This document shows positions 50,845-59,674 of a DNA stretch of 64,000 nucleotides, one piece after another. Numbering within the stretch: position 1 is the stretch's first letter; every line of letters begins with the position of its first letter. The notes beneath the pieces were generated by a model. The model saw only the letters and a program-made list of their open reading frames with translations, had not been told where the DNA came from and searched no databases. This DNA comes from Eubacterium sp. UBA3782 (GTDB lineage Bacteria > Bacillota > Clostridia > Lachnospirales > Lachnospiraceae): the NCBI GenBank assembly GCA_002368795.1, contig DFFG01000073.1, forward strand, positions 4,696 to 68,695, read 5' to 3'. The position numbers and the translations under genes were made by a program.

Positions 50845-50887
50845 GGCTGTTTCACCCGGTCCAAAGGGCCGGTGAGACAGCCTTTTT
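50845..50887 (+). terminator. Terminator of the VTC/DUF4956 operon
   Basis: The stem GGCTGTTTCACCCGGTCC / GGCCGGTGAGACAGCC (50845-50882) is capped by AAAG and followed by five T. The rest of the 419-base gap to 51166 shows no gene, only the promoter at 51077. Confidence 0.8.
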
Positions 50888-51076
50888 CATCTTTGAAAAT
50901 ACACTCACCTGGAAAAACACTTACCTGGAAAAACCTTCTGCTTTCTGCAAAATAAAAGCAGCTCCCCTATGCAATTTCTGTTCAGCGGGCGGGCCATAAG
51001 CGCTATCTTAAAGTGCAGGAAAAGAGCCGTTTACCGCATGCGGCAGGCCTCCTGTTTTCGGGCATCGTATATACCC

Positions 51077-51103
51077 TTGACAGTAGGATTTGCGCAATAT
51101 AAT
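51077..51103 (+). promoter_or_regulatory. Consensus-like promoter before the 377-aa unknown protein
   Basis: TTGACA (51077-51082) and TATAAT (51098-51103), both perfect, but with a 15-base spacer. Sixty-two bases separate the -10 from the start codon. Confidence 0.5.
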
Positions 51104-51165
51104 ATACAATTAATTATTGGCGTAATTTGCCACTACGATAATTGTGGATTCTACGGGAGGCCTCT

Positions 51166-52299
51166 ATGGATACAGAACGTCTTCAGAAAATCTTTGAACA
51201 TTATGCGGAGAAATACGAGAACGTCATTAACAGCGAGCGCAGAGAGACAGCGAAGTGGAGTGCTGTGAGCCGGTTCCAGAAGTTCTGGGATCTTGATTCG
51301 GCAAACTTCGGAGAAATGTTCAAAACCGCACTGGAGGAAGCAGAGGGAATGGTAGGCGAGGCTGCCTATCAGCCGGTCAACGGCATTGCTTTCCTGTGCC
51401 GGCAGGGGACCGATACCATGGAGGAGGTCAGGGATGCCTTCCGGGAGCTCTTTACACCCGACGGATCGGACTATGCGCTCCGCCAGAAAAAGGCCGAGGA
51501 TTTTGTCGGCCGGATCAACGGCATCCTGAAGGAGACCGCACCCGACAAGTGGAAGTATCATCAGGAGATCAGCGCGGCGATTCTGTATCTGGCTTTTGCA
51601 GATCCGGATGACAACTACATCTACAAGGAGGCAGAGGTCAAGGCTTTCTGTGAGTATCTCGATGTGACAGACGAGATCTTCAGCGGCGACCGTCTCGATC
51701 TGGCGGCTTATTACCGGATGTGCGACGAGGTCCTCAATGAGCTGAATCAGCAGACCGATCTGCTGCAGATGGTCGGTGACGCGCTGTCAGAGGAAGCAGA
51801 TGAGACGGACGACAGCTCGGTGACAGAGATCGACGGGGACAACCACATTCTTGTTTTTGACATCATTTACTGTGCGCAGAATTACGATCTGTATGAGAAC
51901 GAGCGCGGCAGAAAGAGCAAAGCTGCCCTGGCCAGTGAGGAAGAGGAGCAGGCAAAGGTAAGGCTGGAGAGAGAACTCGCAGAGCTGGAGAGAAAACAGA
52001 AGACAATGGCCGACAGACTGGCGGAGATCGCGTACCCGGATATTGCCGGTGCGGCAGTCAGCCATAAGCGGTATGGCAGCGGACATGTGTCTGCCCAGAG
52101 CGGCAGACAGTTCTCTGTAGATTTTGGAACAGGCGAGAAGAAGTTCATGCTTCCGGATGCATTTGCCAAGGGCTTCCTGTCCACAGAAGACGAAGGACTT
52201 GTCTCCGTATGCAGGGAGATCCTGCAGCTTACCAAATCCGGTGAGGCCCTTCAGTGCGAGATCGATCTGCTTCGCCACCAGATCAGCACACTGGGCTGA
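51166..52299 (+). CDS. Soluble protein of unknown function with coiled coil and C-terminal SH3-like domain
   Basis: 377 aa from ATG 51166 (GGGAGGCCTCT upstream). Residues 1-240 are helical and acidic (LQKIFEHYAEKYENVINSER, TDGDNH-type acid patches). Residues 255-295 form a Lys/Glu coiled coil (EEEEQAKVRLERELAELERK). Then SHKRYGSGHVSAQSGRQFSV, FGTGEKKFMLPDAFAKGFL looks like the CarD/UvrD-tail type SH3 fold (short KYGxGxV...FxxG-KKF motif) that often binds nucleic acid or RNA polymerase. No catalytic motif is seen. It has its own promoter; the acylphosphatase gene starts five bases after its stop. Confidence 0.65.
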   Translation: MDTERLQKIFEHYAEKYENVINSERRETAKWSAVSRFQKFWDLDSANFGEMFKTALEEAEGMVGEAAYQPVNGIAFLCRQGTDTMEEVRDAFRELFTPDGSDYALRQKKAEDFVGRINGILKETAPDKWKYHQEISAAILYLAFADPDDNYIYKEAEVKAFCEYLDVTDEIFSGDRLDLAAYYRMCDEVLNELNQQTDLLQMVGDALSEEADETDDSSVTEIDGDNHILVFDIIYCAQNYDLYENERGRKSKAALASEEEEQAKVRLERELAELERKQKTMADRLAEIAYPDIAGAAVSHKRYGSGHVSAQSGRQFSVDFGTGEKKFMLPDAFAKGFLSTEDEGLVSVCREILQLTKSGEALQCEIDLLRHQISTLG

Positions 52300-52304
52300 A
52301 CGGC

Positions 52305-52583
52305 ATGGCAGGCACAGTTATCCGGCAGCGGCTTGTCTTTCACGGCGATGTGCAGGGCGTAGGTTTTCGCTGGCATGCCAGAATGGCAGCAGAGGCGCTG
52401 GGGGTGACCGGCTGGGTCCGCAATGAATGGGACGGGACCGTAACGATGGAGCTTCAGGGGACACGGATGCAGATCGATTCCGTTATCCGGGAGGTGGAGA
52501 ACGGCCGCTTTATCCGGATCAGTGAGATCTGCCGGGAGAACATTCCACCCGAGGAGCATGAATACTATTTTCAGGTCAGATAG
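52305..52583 (+). CDS. acyP: Acylphosphatase
   Basis: 92 aa. The catalytic Arg lies in VQGVGFRWHARMAAEALGVT and the Asn in GWVRNEWDGTVTMELQG, both intact. It hydrolyses acyl phosphates such as acetyl or carbamoyl phosphate. ATG 52305 lies five bases after the stop of the preceding gene; no strong ribosome site is seen, so it probably depends on translational coupling. A terminator follows at once. Confidence 0.9.
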   Translation: MAGTVIRQRLVFHGDVQGVGFRWHARMAAEALGVTGWVRNEWDGTVTMELQGTRMQIDSVIREVENGRFIRISEICRENIPPEEHEYYFQVR

Positions 52584-52595
52584 AACATAAAGCAG

Positions 52596-52635
52596 AGAGC
52601 TGCCGCACGGGGAAAACGGAGCGGCAGCTCTTTTT
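52596..52635 (+). terminator. Terminator after the acylphosphatase gene
   Basis: AGAGCTGCCGC (52596-52606) and GCGGCAGCTCT (52621-52631), an 11-bp stem, followed by TTTT. Confidence 0.8.
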
Positions 52636-52843
52636 CATGCGCGGATCCCGGAAGGAGGCCATCCTCCGCCGGACATTTACGAACCCGAAAAAAACTGGTA
52701 TAGTATGGATGAGTATGACTGTAAAGGAGCAAAGAGGGAAACGATCCGCAGGCAAAGTAAAAAGTGCGGATCGTAAACAGAACTTTGCATGTGGCCGGAT
52801 AGGTGCAGCCATTGGCAGCATATCCGGCAGGGAAGGAAAAACA

Positions 52844-54133
52844 ATGAAGCGTAGAATTGCAGCGTTTGCAGCAGGAATGATGATGGCAGCATTGCTCACG
52901 GCATGTGGTTCCGCAAAGGAGGAGCCAGCCACAGATCTGCAGCCTGTTGCAGCAGCAGAAAGCACAGAAACAGCTGCCGTATCCCAATCGGAAGATGAGC
53001 TATCTGTTTCTGCTTCCGCAGCTTCCAGTGCCCAGAGCGAAGCGGTACCGACAGAACCTCCTGTGGAGGAGCCTGACGAGGAGATCGAGACCGGGGCGGA
53101 GGAAGCGGTAGACGGCAGCAAGCAGTTTGAGTCTCTGACAGCAGCCGGGCAGTACCATTTCCCGGTCATCCTGGCCGGGTATCCTTCCGCCTTCTGGGAG
53201 AAGGCAAAGACCGGCATGGATCAGGCATGCGGTGAGATGGGGGTAGCCATAGAGGTTACAGGCACGGAAAACGCGGCAGATATCGAAGGCCTTGTTATGC
53301 GGCTGAGCGAGGAGATAGAAAAGACCCCTCCGGCGATCGCACTGGCCTATGACGATCCGGCAGCGATCTCTTCTGTGCTGGCAGTCTGCCGGCAAAAGGA
53401 GATACCGGTCGTTATGCTGGATGCGCCGGCCGGCTCTTCCGATGAAGCGGTTGCCTGCACGATCTCTGTTGATAACGGTGCGGCAGGTGCTGCAGCGGCC
53501 GAGAACCTGTTCCTGTATCTGCAGAGCACCATGACCCGGAATGACAAAATGGTCCGGGTGGGTATCGTCTGTCCCGATGCTTCTGCTACGATACGGCTGA
53601 GGACATTGGGTTTTATCAACCGGCTGATCCGCCGCGTGCACGACAGCGGACGGACTGTGGCGATCGAAGGAGATCCTTACTTTACCGAATCTGCGGACGG
53701 GGCTGATTCCGGGGACTGCGCACTGATCATTGAAACGGTCGTGGCGGAATCTGCGGACAAGGAAGGCTGCCGGGCAGCCGCAGATGGAATACTGGCCAAA
53801 GAAGATCTGGTCGGCGTGTTTGCCGCCAGCCAGACAGCAGCTGAGGGACTGCTGGAAGCAGACAGCGGGCAGAACAGGCTGGGCACAGATCCGCCCTCCG
53901 GCGATATCGTCGGGATCGGCTTTGACTCGGGCAGCGCAGTGCTCGAAGCAGTAAAGGACGGCAGACTACTTGGCGCTGTGACCCGGTCGCCTGTGCAGAC
54001 CGGCTACTATGCCGTCTGTGCGCTTACAGCCGCGGCAAACAAGAGTGAGCTGGAGGATGTGGCTGTGGATTATTACTGGTATGATGCCAGTACAGTCAGC
54101 CAGGAAATGATCGCCCAGAATCTGTACGAATAA
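52844..54133 (+). CDS. Orphan periplasmic-binding-protein-type lipoprotein
   Basis: 429 aa from ATG 52844 (GGGAAGGAAAAACA). Lipoprotein signal RRIAAFAAGMMMAALLTAC, then an 80-residue Glu/Ser/Ala/Pro-rich linker and a Peripla_BP_4 (RbsB/LacI-like) domain: YHFPVILAGYPSAFWEKAKT, MDQACGEMGVAIEVTGTENA, PPAIALAYDDPAAISSVLAV and VVMLDAPAGSSDEAV. It should bind a sugar or quorum-type ligand outside the cell. No permease or ATPase is nearby, and no two-component receptor adjoins it, so it may serve another importer or a sensor. The linker is unusually long for this family. Confidence 0.82.
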   Translation: MKRRIAAFAAGMMMAALLTACGSAKEEPATDLQPVAAAESTETAAVSQSEDELSVSASAASSAQSEAVPTEPPVEEPDEEIETGAEEAVDGSKQFESLTAAGQYHFPVILAGYPSAFWEKAKTGMDQACGEMGVAIEVTGTENAADIEGLVMRLSEEIEKTPPAIALAYDDPAAISSVLAVCRQKEIPVVMLDAPAGSSDEAVACTISVDNGAAGAAAAENLFLYLQSTMTRNDKMVRVGIVCPDASATIRLRTLGFINRLIRRVHDSGRTVAIEGDPYFTESADGADSGDCALIIETVVAESADKEGCRAAADGILAKEDLVGVFAASQTAAEGLLEADSGQNRLGTDPPSGDIVGIGFDSGSAVLEAVKDGRLLGAVTRSPVQTGYYAVCALTAAANKSELEDVAVDYYWYDASTVSQEMIAQNLYE

Positions 54134-54150
54134 AACAGAAATCCAGAAAA

Positions 54151-54249
54151 CAGACCAGGGAAACTGCACGGCCTATTCCTGGCAGGCCCTTTTAATTCAG
54201 AAATCAGACCAGGGAAACCGCAGGGCTTATTTCTGGCAGAACCTTTTAA
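54151..54249. repeat. Tandem 54-bp-period repeat after the lipoprotein gene
   Basis: Two 45-base copies (54151-54195 and 54205-54249) share CAGACCAGGGAAAC, CAGGGCTTATTTCTGGCAG (with variants) and CCTTTTAA. Each could form CCAGG/CCTGG with a T-run after it, so they may be duplicated terminators of the lipoprotein gene. Confidence 0.65.
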
Positions 54250-54378
54250 AAGGGAACAGATCCAGAAAGCTGCATATATATGTGCGGTATCGCTGAAAAA
54301 AACGTGGAATAACCCGGGAAAACACCGGGAGAAAGGAAAGTCCGATCACCATCATTGAGGATTGGATGATACAAAAAA

Positions 54379-55425
54379 ATGGAAAAAGAATGCTGCAGAG
54401 CCTTTGGACGGACCTCGGCCGGAGAAGCAAAACTGTATACGCTAAAGGCAGGAAACTATGAGGCATCATTTACAGATTTCGGAGCCATCTGGGTCTCTTT
54501 CATCATCCGTGAGGAGAACAATGCGACCGATATCGTGCTGGGTTTTGATAGTGCCGCAGGCTACGAGGAGAGCTCATCCTTCTATGGGGAGATCGTAGGA
54601 AGAAATTCCAACCGCATCAAGGATGCTGCATTCACGATCAATGGCATCCGGTATCAGCTGGATAAGAATGAGAACGAAAACAATCTGCACAGCGGAAACG
54701 CGATCTATGGCAGCCGGATCTGGAAGACAGAAGGACCGGATGCAGAAGGACGGTCGATCTGCTTCACTCTGCATTCTCCAGATGGTGACCAGGGATATCC
54801 CGGAAACATGGATATACAGGTGACCTACACCCTGACAGAGACAGGTGAGCTGCATATCTGCTATGAGGCAAAAGCGGACAAGGATACGGTCTGCAATCTG
54901 ACCAATCACGTATATTTCAATCTGAATGGGCATGGTGCAGGATCGATCCTCGATCATGAGATGCAGATACTTGCAGACAGCATCACACCGGTACTGCCCG
55001 GAGCGATCCCCACAGGAGAGCTTCAGGCCGTCGAAGGAACCGTTTTCGACTTCCGGACACCCCGCCGGATCGGACAGGACATCGATGCCGACGATCCGCA
55101 GCTTCAGCTCACCGGCGGCTACGATCACAACTTCGCCCTGTCGGCCGACCGTGCACCTCTGCACAAGGCAGCAGAGGCATGGAGCCCCCAGAGCGGACTC
55201 GCCCTGCAGGTCTCCACAGACCTGCCCGGCATACAGTTCTACGCCGGAAACTTCCAGGATGAGAAAAAAGGCAAAGGCGGCGCAGACTACACCCGCCGGA
55301 CCGGCTTCGCCCTGGAGACCCAGTACTATCCCAACAGCATCAATGAGCCGGCCTTCGCAAGCCCCCTGCTGAAAGCCGGAGAAACCTATCACTCAGAAAC
55401 TGTCTATCGTCTCTACCGTAAGTAA
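54379..55425 (+). CDS. galM: Aldose 1-epimerase (galactose mutarotase)
   Basis: 348 aa. Mutarotase beta-sandwich with YEASFTDFGAIWVSFIIREE, FYGEIVGRNSNRIKDAAFTI, catalytic His in NLTNHVYFNLNGHGAGSIL, GGYDHNFAL and the Glu in GFALETQYYPNSIN. It interconverts the alpha and beta anomers of glucose and galactose. ATG 54379 is preceded by TGATACAAAAA with no clear Shine-Dalgarno, so initiation may be weak or start elsewhere. Repeats A4/A5 follow. Confidence 0.9.
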   Translation: MEKECCRAFGRTSAGEAKLYTLKAGNYEASFTDFGAIWVSFIIREENNATDIVLGFDSAAGYEESSSFYGEIVGRNSNRIKDAAFTINGIRYQLDKNENENNLHSGNAIYGSRIWKTEGPDAEGRSICFTLHSPDGDQGYPGNMDIQVTYTLTETGELHICYEAKADKDTVCNLTNHVYFNLNGHGAGSILDHEMQILADSITPVLPGAIPTGELQAVEGTVFDFRTPRRIGQDIDADDPQLQLTGGYDHNFALSADRAPLHKAAEAWSPQSGLALQVSTDLPGIQFYAGNFQDEKKGKGGADYTRRTGFALETQYYPNSINEPAFASPLLKAGETYHSETVYRLYRK

Positions 55426-55445
55426 AGAAAAGGCGACTTGAAAAA

Positions 55446-55530
55446 GAGCCCCTCCGGGGAAGGCATTACGCGAACGGCTTTGGCCTTTTGGGTGTACAGA
55501 TTGGTTCCTTTAATGTCATATAGGTGAGCC
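55446..55530 (+). repeat. Family A structured repeat, copy A4 (partly decayed)
   Basis: GAGCCCCTCCGGGGAAGGC, then ACGCGAACGGCTTTGG. The 5' half matches A5 almost exactly at 85-bp period. The 3' half (GTGTACAGATTGGTTCC) has lost much of the pairing with the 5' half but keeps TTTAATGTC. The outer arm AAAAAGAGCCCCTCC could instead pair with the far arm of A5. Confidence 0.75.
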
Positions 55531-55618
55531 GAGCCCCTCCGGGGAAGGCATTACGCGAACGGCTTCGGCCCTTTGGGCCTGCAGAATGTTCGCTTTAATG
55601 TCTTCCCGGGAGGGGCTC
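55531..55618 (+). repeat. Family A structured repeat, copy A5
   Basis: GAGCCCCTCCGGGGAAG pairs with CTTCCCGGGAGGGGCTC (ending at 55618) around the forward core: ACGCGAACGGCTTCGG, GGCCCTTTGGGCC, CTGCAGAATGT, TTTAATGTC. Ends TTTATTT. In tandem with A4 at the convergent galM/histidine kinase junction. Confidence 0.82.
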
Positions 55619-55705
55619 TTTATTTACCTGCGTGATTTCGATTTCGTGCAAGTGATTGTTGTGTAGTTTACTTCTGAAATGATGACTTTTTTATGATCTA
55701 TTCTT

Positions 55706-57109
55706 TCAGGGCAGCGTCACCGTGATCGTCAGGGATTTTCCGTCGGAGGTGGATGCGTTGATCCTGCCCTTGTGTGCGGCAGCTACTGCGCTGGCGATGG
55801 ACAGGCCGATGCCGTATCCGCCTTTGCTGGAGTTTCTGGACTGGTCTGCCCGGTAGAAGCGGTCGAACATGTGGGAGATGGTGTCCGGATCGATTGAGGT
55901 TACCGTATTCCAGACGGTCATCTCGACACCTTTGCCTTTTTTCTTCAGGCGGAAGTCGACGGTGCCTTTTTCGTTCGAGTATTTCAAGGCATTGTCCAGC
56001 AGGATGGTGATGAGCTTCTGGATGGATTTTTCATCTCCTTCGTAGCTGATCATCGGCTCGATCGTGCTGGTGAAGGTTTTTTCTTCCATCTGGGCGCGGG
56101 AGCGGAAGGATTGTACCGTATCCGCTGCGAGATCAGAGAGCGGGAAGTCGATCATCTGCAGCCGGCTGTTTCCTTCGTCCATCCGGGACAGATAGATCAG
56201 GTCATTGGTCAGTCCGGCCAGCCGGCTGGTCTGGGCTTTTACGTCGTCCAGCCATTCATTTTCCCCGATATCCAGCTCCAGGACCGATACATCTGCATCG
56301 ATGATCGTCAGCGGTGTTTTCAGCTCGTGGCCGGCATCGGTGATAAATTGCCGCTGTTTGTCATAGCTTTCCTGTACCGGCTTGACGATGCGGTAGGAAA
56401 CGATGAAGACCATAAGGAAGACGGCGGCAAAGCCGATCAGGGAGATCAGAATGCTGGTATAGAGGAATGTGTAGAAGTTGCCGAGGCTTTTCTGACAGTC
56501 CAGAAAGAGGATGACCGTCTGGCCGTCATCGTTTGTGTATTTCAGATACCGGTAGACATCCGTAAAGCCGGAGGAGGCGGAAGAGGACAGGACGCTTTCT
56601 GCATAGGCCAGAGCGCTTTCGCTATCTACTGCCGCGATATAATCCGTTTCGCAGGAGGCGACGGTTCCATCCGTATCGTAGACGACCGTAAAGTATCTGG
56701 ATTCAAAGGGGGTTTCGGCGGAGAGGTTCCGCTGGGGCCCGTTGTGCAGCATGGAGGAAAAATCTTTGCGTGCACCGTCTCCATCTTCCTGTGATGAGGA
56801 GAAACTATTCCAGGGGCCGGGCTCGACAGGCATTTTTCCTTCCGGGAAGGCCGGAGGACCACCATCTGTCCCATCAGAGTCCTCATTGCCTGGCGGGAGC
56901 ATGGAATCAGGGGGGAGATTAGCGCCATCTTCCATGTGGAAAGAATGAAAGCTTCCGCCATTTTCCTTCAGGATCTGAAGAACAGTGTCTGCGCTGCTGA
57001 CCACGTTGCGGTAATTCAGCAGATTGATGGCACCCATTATGACAAACAGAACAATAAAAACCGAAAGCATGGCAACGGCAATAAATCTTTTCCGAAGTCG
57101 GCTGATCAT
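55706..57109 (-). CDS. Sensor histidine kinase
   Basis: 467 aa. Membrane helices near 10-30 and 208-235 flank an external Ser/Pro/Gly-rich sensor of about 175 residues. The kinase core has the H-box ITDAGHELKTPLTIIDADVS, N-box LLDNALKYSNEKGTVDF, G-box GGYGIGLSIASAVAAAH and an F-box FDRFYRADQSRNSSKGGYG. It phosphorylates the response regulator encoded just upstream; its ATG overlaps that gene's stop by four bases with GGAGGT in front. The signal is unknown. Confidence 0.92.
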   Translation of the reverse strand: MISRLRKRFIAVAMLSVFIVLFVIMGAINLLNYRNVVSSADTVLQILKENGGSFHSFHMEDGANLPPDSMLPPGNEDSDGTDGGPPAFPEGKMPVEPGPWNSFSSSQEDGDGARKDFSSMLHNGPQRNLSAETPFESRYFTVVYDTDGTVASCETDYIAAVDSESALAYAESVLSSSASSGFTDVYRYLKYTNDDGQTVILFLDCQKSLGNFYTFLYTSILISLIGFAAVFLMVFIVSYRIVKPVQESYDKQRQFITDAGHELKTPLTIIDADVSVLELDIGENEWLDDVKAQTSRLAGLTNDLIYLSRMDEGNSRLQMIDFPLSDLAADTVQSFRSRAQMEEKTFTSTIEPMISYEGDEKSIQKLITILLDNALKYSNEKGTVDFRLKKKGKGVEMTVWNTVTSIDPDTISHMFDRFYRADQSRNSSKGGYGIGLSIASAVAAAHKGRINASTSDGKSLTITVTLP

Positions 57110-57783
57110 TTCCCGGTGACCTCCAGTGAATAACCGGCATTTCTTGTAGCCTTGATGGCAATGTCGGCGTGAAGTGCGGTCAGCTTTTTCCGCAGATAGG
57201 AGATATAGACCCAGACGACATTGATCTCTGCTTCGCTGTCGTAACCCCAGATCTTCTCCATGAAGCGCTCGGTGGAGATCAGCTGCTTGGGATTGCGCAT
57301 CAGCATCTCCATCATCTGAAACTCCTTGTTGGCCAGACGGAAGCTTCCGGTGGGAGAAGAGAGCTCATAGGAGGAGGTATCCAGGGTTATGTTCCCGATG
57401 GTGAGGGAAGATGTAGCCTGTGCTGTCTGTGTGCGGGTCATCGCCCGGATGCGGGCAAGCAGCTCCGGCGGCGCAAAGGGCTTTGTCAGATAGTCATTGG
57501 CTCCCAGATCGAGGCCTGTGACTTTGTCGTCGATCTCCGATTTTGCAGTGAGCAGAAGAACCGGGATCAGGTTTCCCTTTGCCCGTATTGTCTTGAGCAC
57601 CGTCAGACCGTCAACTTTGGGCATCATGATGTCCAGGATAAGCCCGTCATAGTTGCCGGCCTCCAGGTATTCCAGGGCCTCCTCGCCGTCGTAGACGGCA
57701 TCGACCGAAAAGTTACCGTGCTCCAGCAGCTTCACCAGTGCACGGGATAAGGATTTTTCATCTTCTGCAAGAAGCAGACGCAT
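57106..57783 (-). CDS. OmpR-family response regulator
   Basis: 225 aa from ATG 57783 (GGGAGGTATCTGT). Receiver domain MRLLLAEDEKSLSRALVKLL with phospho-Asp in GLILDIMMPKVDGLTVLK, Thr and Lys in LLLTAKSEIDD and ANDYLTKPFAPPELLARI; C-terminal winged helix (GSFRLANKEFQMMEMLMRNP, ISYLRKKLTALHADIAIKAT, GYSLEVTGK). Operon with the histidine kinase. An 11-base-spaced direct repeat overlaps its predicted -35, and a similar one precedes the VTC/DUF4956 operon, so both may be its targets. Confidence 0.93.
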   Translation of the reverse strand: MRLLLAEDEKSLSRALVKLLEHGNFSVDAVYDGEEALEYLEAGNYDGLILDIMMPKVDGLTVLKTIRAKGNLIPVLLLTAKSEIDDKVTGLDLGANDYLTKPFAPPELLARIRAMTRTQTAQATSSLTIGNITLDTSSYELSSPTGSFRLANKEFQMMEMLMRNPKQLISTERFMEKIWGYDSEAEINVVWVYISYLRKKLTALHADIAIKATRNAGYSLEVTGK

Positions 57784-57849
57784 ACAGATACCTCCCTCAT
57801 AACCTGCCGGAAAAGCCATGGCAGGTGTTGTTTTATCAGATTAATAAGA

Positions 57850-57880
57850 AGTATACAATTTGTACTTAAATTATACCTAA
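57850..57880 (-). promoter_or_regulatory. Promoter and candidate autoregulatory box of the two-component operon
   Basis: On the minus strand a -10 TATACT (57855-57850) lies eight bases after the direct repeat TTAGGT-ATAAT-TTAAGT (57880-57864), which read on the plus strand is ACTTAA and ACCTAA, 11 bases apart. The repeat overlaps the -35 region. The motif orientation relative to the gene is opposite to that at 49206. Confidence 0.4.
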
Positions 57881-57937
57881 GAAAATGAAAGATGGAAGAG
57901 TTCGGCAGAAAAAGCAGTAAAAATTCGAGCTGGGCGT

Positions 57938-57966
57938 TTGCGCTGGAAAAATGTCTGTGCTAGTAT
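57938..57966 (+). promoter_or_regulatory. Promoter of malQ with extended -10
   Basis: TTGCGC (57938-57943), 17-base spacer ending TGC, -10 TAGTAT (57961-57966). The TG one base before the -10 makes an extended -10, which would offset the weak -35. Confidence 0.5.
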
Positions 57967-58064
57967 AGGAAAGACGTGCTTTTGCGCATGTCAGCACCGA
58001 TGGTCTTCTGCCGGTGCAGATCGCCTGCCGGAGCAGGCAGCGGAAAAGATTTGGAGGAAACACG

Positions 58065-59552
58065 ATGAGAGCAGCAGGAATTCTTCTCCCGATCTCATCC
58101 CTTCCCACAAAATACGGGATCGGAGGATTTTCACGGGAGGCTTATGAATTTGTCGATCAGCTGGAAAAGGCAGGACAGAAGTACTGGCAGATCCTTCCCT
58201 TAGGTCCCACGGGATACGGAGATTCACCTTACCAGTCTTTTTCCACTTTTGCAGGAAATCCTTATTATATTTCACTTGAGACCCTGACTGAGGAGGGCCT
58301 GCTGACCGAGGAGGAATGCAAGGCGGCGGACAGCACGGGAAATCCGGCATATGTGGAGTATGAGCGTGTGTACAATACCCGTTTCCGGGTCCTGCGGAAA
58401 GCTTTTGAGCGTTTTATCCGCCTTGAGGAGCTGCCAAAGGATTATATCCGTTTTAGGGAAGAGAACAAGGACTGGCTGGAGGATTACTGCCTCTACCGCG
58501 TCCTCAAGAGTCGTTTTGGCGGAAAATGCTGGAATGAATGGCCGAAGGATGAGATGCGAAGAGATCCAGAGGTTCTGGAAAGAGAGAGAAAGAACTTTGC
58601 CGGTGAGATCGGCTTTTTCTCCTTTATGCAGTATGAGTTCCGGAAGCAGTGGTCTGCTCTGAAGACCTACGCCAACGAAAAAGGGATCCAGATCATCGGA
58701 GATATTCCGATCTATGTGGCGATGGACAGCTCCGATGCCTGGGCAAATCCTGAGCTTTTCCAGTTTGACAAGGATTACGTCCCTGTGGCGGTTGCCGGCT
58801 GTCCCCCGGACAGCTTTACGGCGGATGGACAGCTCTGGGGCAATCCGCTCTATGACTGGGCTTACCATAAAAGGACAGGATATGCCTGGTGGATCCGGCG
58901 GATGCAGTACTGCCGTGAGCTGTATGATGTGATCCGCATCGACCATTTCCGCGGATTTGAATCCTATTACTCCATTCCCTACGGGAGTGAGAACGCCCGG
59001 CACGGGCACTGGGAAAAGGGGCCGGGTCTGGAGCTTTTTGAAGCGGCCGAAAAGAAACTGGGAGCCTGCCGCTTTATTGCGGAGGATCTGGGCTATCTGA
59101 CCGATGAGGTGATCCAGATGGTTAAAGCATCCGGCTATCCGGGGATGAAGGTACTGGAATTCGCGTTTGATTCCGGCCCATCCTGTGAATACCTGCCGCA
59201 CAGTTATGACAAGAACTGCGTCGTCTATACCGGTACGCACGACAACGATACGGTCATCGGCTGGTATGACTCTATAGACGATGCTGCAAGGACATTCCTT
59301 GAGAAATACATGGGGCATCCGTTTACCGGTTCCTGGGATCTGGTCCGGATGGCGCTTGCCTCGACAGCGGATCTTGCAGTTATTCCTGTACAGGATTATC
59401 TGGGACTGGGAACGGCAGCAAGAGTAAACTTCCCGTCCACACTGGGAACAAACTGGAAATGGCGCCTGCTTCCCGATGAGATCACAGACGGGTTATGTGA
59501 GCGGATCCAGAATATCTGCGCTATTTACGACCGCCTGCCGGATGGAAATTAA
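58065..59552 (+). CDS. malQ: 4-alpha-glucanotransferase
   Basis: 495 aa from ATG 58065 (TTGGAGGAAACACG). GH77: begins [20 protein letters not shown], then [20 protein letters not shown], nucleophile Asp in [19 protein letters not shown], acid Glu in [14 protein letters not shown] and Asp in [16 protein letters not shown]. It transfers maltodextrin segments in alpha-glucan breakdown. The glgP gene follows after 122 bases in the same orientation; together they would turn maltodextrin into glucose and glucose-1-phosphate. Confidence 0.95.
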   Translation: MRAAGILLPISSLPTKYGIGGFSREAYEFVDQLEKAGQKYWQILPLGPTGYGDSPYQSFSTFAGNPYYISLETLTEEGLLTEEECKAADSTGNPAYVEYERVYNTRFRVLRKAFERFIRLEELPKDYIRFREENKDWLEDYCLYRVLKSRFGGKCWNEWPKDEMRRDPEVLERERKNFAGEIGFFSFMQYEFRKQWSALKTYANEKGIQIIGDIPIYVAMDSSDAWANPELFQFDKDYVPVAVAGCPPDSFTADGQLWGNPLYDWAYHKRTGYAWWIRRMQYCRELYDVIRIDHFRGFESYYSIPYGSENARHGHWEKGPGLELFEAAEKKLGACRFIAEDLGYLTDEVIQMVKASGYPGMKVLEFAFDSGPSCEYLPHSYDKNCVVYTGTHDNDTVIGWYDSIDDAARTFLEKYMGHPFTGSWDLVRMALASTADLAVIPVQDYLGLGTAARVNFPSTLGTNWKWRLLPDEITDGLCERIQNICAIYDRLPDGN

Positions 59553-59674
59553 GGGTTCCATTTTCTGAACAATCGTGTATTATAGAAACCTGGGGTCTGT
59601 CTGAAAAGACAGAAATGTGCATCAGTGGTTTTTCTCTGCTGTGGGGGGATAAACGGCAAGGAGAAAATGACAGA

